From an uncultured Synergistia bacterium (GTDB lineage: Bacteria > Eremiobacterota > SpSt-956 > JAKJGF01), in the NCBI GenBank assembly GCA_937888925.1, contig CALARM010000454.1:1-5904 (forward strand): a DNA stretch of 5,904 nucleotides, in the 5' to 3' direction. The first letter of the stretch is position 1. Every line of letters starts with the position of its first letter. The notes below the pieces were generated by a model. That model was not told the origin of the DNA, did not search any database, and saw only the letters and a list, made by a program, of their open reading frames with translations. Below, piece after piece: positions 1 to 5,904 of this stretch. The translations under genes and the position numbers were made by a program.

Positions 1-2
1 TT

Positions 3-890
3 TCAGACGGCGGCACTGTAGATCTCCTGTTCAGAGAAATCGAAGAATATTATGACCTTCTCAAAAAGGGTGAGGAGCCTGAAGCAATTGAATATCCTTC
101 CTATATCCGGTTTATATCTGATGAAAAAAAATATCTTGAATCTTCAGAGGCTGAAAAAGACAGGGAATTCTGGTTAAATTATCTTTCTCCTTTACCTGAA
201 GAAGTAAAACTGTCAGAAAAAAAAGCAAAATCAGATAATATTTCTTCGAAATATAAGTGTATTAAATTACCTGCCGACGTGAATGAAAAAATATATGTTT
301 ACTGCATGGAACATAAAATATCTGTCTTTAAACTCATGCTTTCTTGCCTTGCCATATATACAGGTAGAATTACTTCTACAGACGAAACAGTCATAGGAAG
401 CGGAAACCACAACAGAACCACACCGGATCAGAAGAAAATGACAGGAATGTTTGTAAGTACAATTCCTTTTAAAATAACACTGGATAAAGATATGGATTTT
501 AACAGTCTGGTGGAAAAAACCGGTAAAGATGTAAATAACATTATAAAAAATCATTCGAAATATCCCTTTGATCTTCTGGCTGGAGAACTGAGGAAAAGCT
601 ATGGCGTAAAACCTGATTACCTGCTGAATATAACCTTTACCGGTCTTCCTCTTCCGGAAGACACAAGAAAAAATCTTGAACGTATTGTTCCCGATACTGA
701 AATATCCGATATAGCAATTCATCTTCTGGAAAAAGTGGAAAACAGTAAGAAATATATAGAACTTGAATGGTCCTATCAGACAGAAAAATTTGATGAAGAA
801 CATATAGACAGAGCTCATTATTTACTCTGTCAGCTTATGAGCGATGCCCTTAAAGAACCTCATAAAAAAATTTCCCGGATAAAAATCTGT
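3..890 (+). other. Condensation domain C1 (N-terminal part missing)
   Basis: C domains form the peptide bond between an upstream acyl or peptidyl donor and the amino acid on the local carrier. The window opens on SDGGTVDLLFREIEEYY, the DG half of the HHxxxDG active-site motif; the two histidines lie just upstream, outside the window. Later motifs follow in order: YPSYIRF with a downstream FWLNYL (C4 region), TGMFVSTIPFKI at about residues 147-158 (C5), SKYPFDLL at about 185-192 (C6) and YLLNITFTGL near 206-215 (C7). The C5 segment reads GMFVSTIPF, preceded by HNRTTPDQKK. It differs from the GFFVNT form usual in L-to-L elongation domains, so this may belong to another C subtype, possibly a chain-initiating one. 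The subtype call is weak because the diagnostic N-terminal motif is missing. It donates its product to A1-PCP1 immediately downstream. Confidence 0.9.
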
Positions 891-3800
891 CCCCATCAGG
901 AAGAGAAAATTATCTTTGAAGAATTCAACAAAACTTTTTTTGATATACCGGAAAATATTACAGTTCAGGAATTATTTGAAGCTCAGGTAAAACTTCATCC
1001 TGATAAAATGGCAGTAGTATATGAAGAGCAAAAGCTTACCTATGGAGAATTAAACAGACAGGCCAATCAGATTGCCGCCATGTTAAGAGAGGCCGGACTG
1101 AAAAGGGAAGAACCTGCAGCTATACTTATGGAAACCTCTCCTGAAATGATGGTAAGTATTCTGGGAGTGTTAAAAGCCGGCGGGTTTTATATCCCCATAG
1201 ATCCTGACTATCCATCCGATAGAATTTCCTATATGCTCTCCGATAGCGGTGCAAAATTCCTTATCACTAAAAGAAGTTTTTATAATAAATTTACCTTTGA
1301 CGGGAAAATCTATGATCTTGAAGAGAGGAATTTATTAAGGGGAAATAAAGGAAATCCTGAAAAAATAAACTCTTCTCATGATCTTGTCTATGTCATTTAT
1401 ACATCGGGAACTACAGGAAAACCTAAAGGTGTGATGATAGAAAACCATTCTCTTCTCAATCTCTCCGTCTATTTTATAAACAGCCGCATCATAACGGAAA
1501 AAGATAATACGTCGAAATATATGGCTCCTGCCTTTGATGCTTCCGTAGTGGAAATCTTTCCTTCTCTATTGTCCGGTGCAGCAATTCATATTATTCCGAA
1601 ATCAATAAGACTTTCACCTTCCCAGTTGAATGAATATTACGAAGAACATAATATTACCGGTGCCCTTCTTCCCACACAGTTCGGAGAACAGTTTATGGCC
1701 CTTACGGAAAATCAATCTCTTAAATGGATTGTAATAGCAGGTGAAAAATTAAAAAGTTTCATTCCTCAGAGATATAAAGTATATAATGGTTACGGCCCGA
1801 CAGAATACACAGTGGAAACAAGTTCCTTTATCATTGATAAATATTATGAAAATATTCCCATAGGTAAACCTGCCTGTAACACCTCTGTCTATATAACAGA
1901 CTCTTTCGAGAACCTCCAGCCCGTAGGAGTTCCGGGAGAACTATGTATTTCAGGCTATGGCCTCTCAAGGGGATACCTTAACAGAAAAGATCTTACTGAA
2001 CAGAAATTCGTAAATAATCCCTTTGAGCCAGGGAAGAAGATGTATAAAACAGGAGACCTTGCAAGATGGCTTCCTGACGGGAACCTTGAATTCCTGGGAA
2101 GAATAGACAGACAGGTAAAAATAAGAGGCTTTAGAATAGAACTTGCAGAGATTGAACAGGCCATGAAAAGTTTTGCCATGATTAAAGATGCAGTCGTAGC
2201 GGATCATATGGATGAAAATAACAGACCCTATCTGTGCGGATATTATATTTCAGATGAAGATTTGGATACAGAAACATTAAAAAGAGATCTCGCCAGAAAT
2301 CTTCCCGATTATATGATTCCCCGTCATGTGATGAAAATAGACAGAATTCCTCTCACACCTAACGGAAAAATAGATACAAAAGCTCTTCCTGTGCCGGATA
2401 AAAGTTCTTTGACTGCCGGCTATGTCGCACCTGAGACAGAAGAAGAACTGTTTATGGCAAAAATATGGGACGATATCCTGAAATGCGGTTCCGTAGGGAT
2501 TCATGACGATTTCTTCAGTCTCGGAGGAGATTCTATTACCAGTATCCAGGCAGTGGCAAGGGCAAGAGAGGCAGGTATTAATATTTCTGCGGGACAACTC
2601 CAGTCTTACCCTACCATTTCACAGCTTCTCTCTCTTCAGGGGGTTCTATCTTTGAAAAAACCTCTTATAGAGGAAAAAGAGGAAGCAGTTTCTGAGATAT
2701 CTGCACTGTTACCTGAAAATATTGATCCTTCTTCCGTTGAAGCTGTTTACGGGCTTTCACCCCTTCAGGAAGGGCTCCTCTTTCACTCCATGGCATCTCC
2801 CGATTCGGATCTGTACTGCACACAGATGTGCTGGACCTATGAAGGAGACCTTCATGGAGATGCACTGAAAGAGGCATGGAATGAGATTTTATCCGCTCAT
2901 CCTCCTTTTCGTACAGGTTTTATATGGCAGGAAAACGACATACCTATTCAGATAGTTTACAGAGAAGTTCCCCTTCCGTGGCATACAGTCGATCTCAGCG
3001 GAATAGAGAGGGACATGCAGGAAAAAGAAATAGAACATATCAGAATAAACGAAAGGCTTCATGGATTTAATCTGAATAAACCGCCTCTCAGTTCTTTTTA
3101 TCTGATCACTACCGGTACAGGTGAATACAGGTTTATATGGACCCATCACCATATCATTCTGGACGGATGGTCACTGCCATTAATTTTAAAAGAGCTCTAC
3201 GGAAGATATGAAGCCATTGTACATAAAGAAACATTTCATTGCAAAAAAGCAAAACCTTTTGAAGCATATATAAAATGGCTTTCCGCACAGGATGAAGACC
3301 ATATTACAGATTACTGGAAAAATACTCTTTCAGATTTTTCCGTTCCCACTCCTCTTACAATAAACCATTCCCGTCTGGATATTCATAAACCCATTGAAGA
3401 TATGAAAGAACGAATACATAATATTTCAGAAGATTTCATGGCCGAATGCCAGGACTTTGCCCGCTCTAAGAGGGTAACAATGAATGCTCTGTTCCAACTG
3501 GCATGGTCTGCCGTACTGTCATGCTACAGCGGACTTGATGATATACTTTTCGGATCTACAGTTTCAGGAAGGCCTCCTGAACTGGATGGCGTGGAAAATA
3601 TGATGGGACTCTTTATAAATACCATCCCCTTCAGAGTAAAACTCACATCTTCGGAACCGGTAATGTATAATCTTAAACATATTCAGAATGCCATACAGGA
3701 GTGTAATAATTTCAGCCATATATCGCTGAATAAACTTCAGCCTCTCTCTGATATCCCTCCGGGAGAAACACTTTTTTACAGTCTTTATGTTTTTGAAAAT

Positions 3801-5903
3801 TTTCCATTCCATCAGAATTACTACGAAAATCCCGCCGTATCGGTAAAGGATTTAAAGGCTTATCAGAAAACCACCTATCCTCTGAATTTAATTATTGTGC
3901 CCGGCAAAGGACTTACCATACAGGTTCTTTATGACGGAGATTGCTTCAGTGAACATGCAATAGAGCTTATGATTTATCATATAGAATCTGCTCTCAAATG
4001 GATAGTTCGTAATTCGGAAGAGCCGCTGAAAAATATGGATATACTTTCTGAAAGAGAAAAGAACCTGATTCTAAAAACATTTAACGATACTTACTTCGAA
4101 GTTCCGCAGGATACAACAATTCAGGAATTGATAGAAAAACAGGTAGAATTAAATTCAGAAAAAATTGCTGTAGTCTATAAAAATGAAAAACTTTCTTACA
4201 GGGAACTGAATGAAAGAGCTAATAAGATGGCTCAGGTGTTGAGACGGGAAGGAGTAACCCGTGACACCAGGGTGGCCATACTTATGGATCGTTCGTGCCA
4301 TATGATTGTAAGCGTTCTTGCAGCAGTGAAAGCAGGAGGATGTTATGTTCCGATAGATCCCGAATATCCGACAGACAGGATAAAATATATAATCTCTGAC
4401 AGCAATTCTCTTCTGTTAATCACAGATCCTCATCTGGCTGAAAAGATAAAACCTTCCGTTAAAGTGGTGGATATAACAGATTCTTCACTTTATACGGGAT
4501 CATGTGAAAATCTGCCGGTAATCAACACATCAAAAGATCTTGCCTATATAATTTATACGTCAGGTTCTACCGGTCAGCCTAAAGGTGTGATGATAGAACA
4601 CCGTTCTCTTGTAAATATGTGTTTCTGGTATAAACATACCCGTCAGTTAAGCGAGAAAGACTCTATGACAAAATATGCGTCTTTCGGGTTTGATGCATCT
4701 GTATGGGAAATATTCCCGGCTCTCATATCAGGTGCTTCACTCCATGTAATAGGTGAAGACATAAGGCTTTCTCCGTCAGAGTTAAACACTTATTATGAAG
4801 AAAATAATATAACGGTAAGTTTTCTCCCCACCCAGTTTACGGAACAGTTTATAGAAATGTTTGAAAATAAGAGCCTGAGATGGCTCGACACAGGTGGAGA
4901 TAAACTGAGGTCTTTTAAGAAGAAAAATTATGCTGTTGTAAATAATTACGGCCCTACGGAATATACTGTATGTACGACGAGTTTTTTAATAGATAAATAT
5001 TATGAAAATATCCCCATAGGAAAACCTGTCTATAATGCGACAGTTTATATTCTGGATAAATTTAACCGTATGACTCCTCTCTGTGTGCCGGGAGAACTGT
5101 GTATATCGGGCCCCGGTATGGCAAGAGGATATCTGAACAGGCCGGACCTTACGAAAGAGAAATTTGTAGAAAATCCGATTGAGCCAGGTAAAAGAATGTA
5201 TCGAACAGGAGACCTTGCCCGGTGGTTACCTGACGGGAATATTGAATTCCTTGGAAGAATCGATGCTCAGGTAAAGATAAGGGGTTTCCGCATTGAACTC
5301 GGTGAAATAGAAGAAGCTCTTAAGAAGGTAGAGCCCGTAAGAGATGCAGTAGTAATAGACAGGAGTGATAAACAGGGAAATAAATATCTCTGTGGTTATT
5401 ACATAAGTGACATAAAACTGAAATCCTCTGAATTACAGAAAAAACTTTCACAGTTCCTGCCCGATTATATGATTCCGTCGTGTTTTATAAAAATCGACAT
5501 GATTCCTGTTACGGCTCATGGAAAAGTAGACAGAAAATCTCTTCCCGAACCTCAGGAGAGTGACCTTGCATCTCATGAGACCTATGTTGCACCGAGGAAT
5601 GACAGGGAAGAAATCCTTGCGAGAATATGGAAAAAAGTTCTTAAATGTGACAGAGTCGGCATTTATGATAATTTCTTCAGGCTCGGCGGAGATTCTATTA
5701 TGAGTATTCAGGTAGTTGCCAGGGCAAAAAGTGAAGGCATAAATATTACGGCGTCCACCCTCCTTCGCCATCCCACTATTGCCGAAATATCGGAGGAAGC
5801 TGATAGAAGTTTACTGGACAAAGAAAAGATTAAATTCTGTGAAGACTATACCTTACAGGGTATTGAACCCGGTAGAAAACATTTTATTCCATCAGATTTT
5901 CCT
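3..5903 (+). CDS. Non-ribosomal peptide synthetase, C-A-PCP-C-A-PCP, partial at both ends
   Basis: This is one uninterrupted frame of 1967 codons with no stop. Residue n starts at base 3n, counting from the first full codon. The protein is a cytoplasmic multimodular assembly-line enzyme that builds a peptide without the ribosome. Domains in order are C1 (residues 1-296, lacking its N-terminal part), A1 (321-799), PCP1 (807-879), C2 (914-1348), A2 (1373-1852), PCP2 (1861-1932) and a linker. All ten adenylation core motifs are recognisable in both A domains, both carriers keep the LGGDS serine, and C2 has an intact HHxxxDG. I see no frameshift or decayed motif, so the gene looks functional. No thioesterase, reductase, epimerase, methyltransferase or ketosynthase is visible, so release happens downstream or in another protein. 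Start codon, operon partners and regulation cannot be seen. The NRPS class is certain; the product is unknown and I assign no gene symbol. Confidence 0.98.
1422..1442 (+). repeat. Intragenic direct repeat a, copy 1 (A3 motif of A1)
   Basis: The 21 bases coding PKGVMIE after the ATP-binding loop of A1 are identical, including all silent positions, to 4578-4598 in A2. The protein motif is under strong constraint, but identity at every third position suggests recent common origin or gene conversion between the two modules. Confidence 0.7.
1836..1872 (+). repeat. Intragenic direct repeat b, copy 1 (after A5 of A1)
   Basis: These 37 bases code DKYYENIPIGKP plus one base and match 4992-5028 at 35 of 37 positions. 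DKYYEN is not a universal core motif, so functional constraint alone explains the match poorly. It supports duplication or conversion between the modules. Confidence 0.75.
2421..2639 (+). other. Peptidyl carrier protein PCP1
   Basis: This carrier domain has about 73 residues, the usual size. It begins YVAPETEEELFMAKIW and contains DDFFSLGGDSITSIQ. S844 (codon 2532-2534) is the serine that receives 4'-phosphopantetheine from a Sfp-type transferase. It ends near YPTISQLLSL, the typical last helix. The motif is GGDS rather than GGHS. In many Bacillus systems GGDS carriers are followed by an epimerase, but here a condensation domain follows directly. It holds the A1 amino acid, accepts the chain from C1 and then donates it to C2. 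Confidence 0.95.
2640..2741 (+). other. Inter-module linker PCP1 to C2
   Basis: About 34 residues rich in Lys, Glu and Ser (KKPLIEEKEEAVSEIS) join PCP1 to C2, ending in NIDPSSVE just before the first C2 motif. No catalytic motif is present and the length is normal for a flexible linker. It is far too short for an epimerase, which needs roughly 450 residues. It does not resemble the linker after PCP2. Confidence 0.8.
2742..4046 (+). other. Condensation domain C2, DCL-like signature
   Basis: This complete condensation domain should link the PCP1-bound chain to the amino acid on PCP2. The first motif is YGLSPLQEGLLFHSM (residues 916-930). C2 motif is AHPPFRTGF. The active site is HHIILDG, with H1049, catalytic H1050 (codon 3150-3152), D1054 and G1055; an extra histidine precedes the pair. 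FEAYIKWL is the C4 region, VSGRPPELDGVENMMGLFINTIPF (positions about 1187-1210) is C5, and SLYVFENFPF is C7. An LxPxQEGxLFH opening with SGRPPEL..GLFINT is the form found in domains that follow epimerases, such as the first C domains of surfactin and tyrocidine synthetase subunits (DCL type). No epimerase is present here, so either the chain is already D or this lineage uses the clade without that rule. Domain certain; stereochemical type inferred. Confidence 0.95.
4578..4598 (+). repeat. Intragenic direct repeat a, copy 2 (A3 motif of A2)
   Basis: Second copy of the 21-base identical stretch at 1422-1442, in the same reading frame and the same domain position of A2. The spacing between copies is 3156 bases, the module period. 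Confidence 0.7.
4992..5028 (+). repeat. Intragenic direct repeat b, copy 2 (after A5 of A2)
   Basis: Partner of 1836-1872, 35 of 37 bases identical. The two differences are t/c at position 21 and t/a at position 30 of the repeat; both are silent. The spacing is again 3156 bases. Confidence 0.75.
5583..5798 (+). other. Peptidyl carrier protein PCP2
   Basis: About 72 residues, starting YVAPRNDREEILARIW, with DNFFRLGGDSIMSIQ and S1898 (codon 5694-5696) as the phosphopantetheine attachment site. It ends near RHPTIAEISEE. It closely resembles PCP1 in protein and DNA, including ttcttcag-ctcgg-ggagattctatta. As in PCP1 the motif is GGDS. It carries the A2 residue, acts as acceptor for C2, and should hand the chain to whatever follows downstream. 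Confidence 0.95.
5799..5903 (+). other. Linker leading to a probable third module
   Basis: About 35 residues follow PCP2 and end HFIPSDFP at the window edge. From family knowledge, a PSDFPL segment commonly sits in the linker just before a condensation domain of the LSPxQxGMLFH type. A third condensation domain is therefore likely just beyond the window. Epimerase domains usually follow the carrier after a shorter linker without this motif. A chain-terminating thioesterase is less likely. Inferred from a short motif only. Confidence 0.55.
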
Positions 5904-5904
5904 C

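Larger units (their letters stand above)
963..2399 (+). other. Adenylation domain A1, substrate unresolved
   Basis: This domain activates an amino acid as aminoacyl-AMP and transfers it to PCP1. Core motifs seen: LTYGEL (residues 345-350), LKAGGFYIPID (390-400), YTSGTTGKPKG (466-476), FDAS (511-514), NGYGPTE (595-601), GELCISGYGLSRGYL (from 645), YKTGDL (681-686), GRIDRQVKIRGFRIEL (from 699), LPDYMIP (767-773) and NGKID with the catalytic lysine K789. Aligning by eye to the gramicidin S phenylalanine domain (GrsA), the ten specificity positions are D512, A513, V516, L555, V577, A579, G596, V604, E605 and K789. D512 keeps the usual contact with the substrate alpha-amino group, so an alpha-amino acid is likely. 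Valine at position 239 and glutamate at 331 are unusual, and I recall no characterised code matching it. The lining is mostly small and hydrophobic with one acidic residue. Domain call certain; substrate unknown. Confidence 0.95.
4119..5558 (+). other. Adenylation domain A2, leucine-like but altered pocket
   Basis: This domain activates the next amino acid and loads PCP2. Motifs: LSYREL (residues 1397-1402), VKAGGCYVPID, YTSGSTGQPKG (1518-1528), FDAS (1563-1566), NNYGPTE, GELCISGPGMARGYL, YRTGDL, GRIDAQVKIRGFRIELGEIE, LPDYMIP and HGKVD with catalytic K1841. By-eye alignment to GrsA gives pocket residues D1564, A1565, W1568, F1607, D1629, G1631, N1648, V1656, C1657 and K1841. This shares 8 of 10 positions with a known leucine code, D-A-W-F-L-G-N-V-V-K. 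The changes are an aspartate at position 299 and a cysteine at 331. Leucine or a related hydrophobic residue is the best guess, but a buried aspartate could favour a polar or hydroxylated side chain. From FDAS to the final lysine it aligns with A1 without any net gap (constant offset of 1052 residues). Domain certain; substrate tentative. Confidence 0.95.

Noticed and set aside
124..224. Poly-A runs of eight bases at 124-131 and 217-224 as possible slippage or phase-variation sites
   Set aside because: Both encode in-frame Lys/Glu-Lys segments in a low-GC gene, and the frame continues correctly. There is no evidence of variation in a single sequence.
267..818. Antisense open frame of 183 codons opposite C1
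   Set aside because: It is the reverse complement of a clearly conserved condensation domain. The translation is rich in Phe, Tyr and Ile, shows no recognisable motif, and arises from AT-rich Lys/Glu codons read backwards.
3144..3152. Triple histidine in C2 as a dual condensation/epimerisation signature
   Set aside because: Dual C/E domains are marked by an extra HHxxxxGD-type motif near the domain N-terminus. That region (2742-2900) has only the ordinary SPLQEG opening, so the extra histidine is a simple neighbour of HHxxxDG.
1955..3812. Other short antisense open frames (1955-2207, 2665-3152, 3564-3812)
   Set aside because: All lie opposite strongly conserved NRPS motifs and have no domain signal of their own.
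2277..5771. Antisense open frames over both PCP regions (2277-2597 and 5448-5771) with similar translations
   Set aside because: Their similarity looks like a gene family but simply mirrors the homology of the two A-PCP junctions on the sense strand.
1..5904. Promoters, terminators, riboswitches or mobile elements inside the window
   Set aside because: The whole window is coding in one frame with conserved domains throughout. AT-rich promoter-like strings are expected by chance at this base composition.

Overview
The window lies entirely inside one plus-strand gene for a modular non-ribosomal peptide synthetase (NRPS). A single reading frame (codons starting at base 3) runs open from edge to edge, giving 1967 codons with no start or stop. 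Both ends of the gene are outside the window. There is no intergenic space, so there is no promoter, terminator, RNA gene, CRISPR array or insertion sequence to annotate.

Layout: C1 (partial condensation domain, entering inside its active-site motif, 3-890), A1 (adenylation, 963-2399), PCP1 (carrier, 2421-2639), linker (2640-2741), C2 (complete condensation domain, 2742-4046), A2 (adenylation, 4119-5558), PCP2 (carrier, 5583-5798), then a linker ending in a PSDFP-type motif (5799-5903) that usually precedes another condensation domain. This is C-A-PCP / C-A-PCP and probably the start of a third module. The module period is regular, at 1052 residues between the adenylation domains and 1054 between the carrier serines. 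That leaves no room for an epimerase, methyltransferase or other inserted domain in the complete C2-A2-PCP2 module, or between PCP1 and C2.

How it works (family knowledge): each A domain activates one amino acid with ATP and loads it on the phosphopantetheine arm of its own PCP. C1 joins an upstream acyl or peptidyl group to the A1 residue. C2 then joins the PCP1-bound chain to the A2 residue on PCP2. The product cannot be named. The A1 pocket reads D-A-V-L-V-A-G-V-E-K, for which I recall no match. The A2 pocket reads D-A-W-F-D-G-N-V-C-K, resembling a known leucine code at 8 of 10 positions but with an unusual aspartate.

Organism: GC is about 35-40% in the lines I counted. Codon use is rich in AGA, ATA, GAA and AAA. 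This suggests a low-GC anaerobe, most simply a clostridial Bacillota member; a low-GC methanogen or another low-GC lineage carrying a transferred NRPS is possible. Nothing here fixes the taxon.

Points worth a second look: a D-amino-acid-type condensation signature in C2 with no epimerase before it, two non-standard substrate pockets, an atypical C1, and near-identical DNA patches between the two A domains that suggest module duplication or gene conversion.
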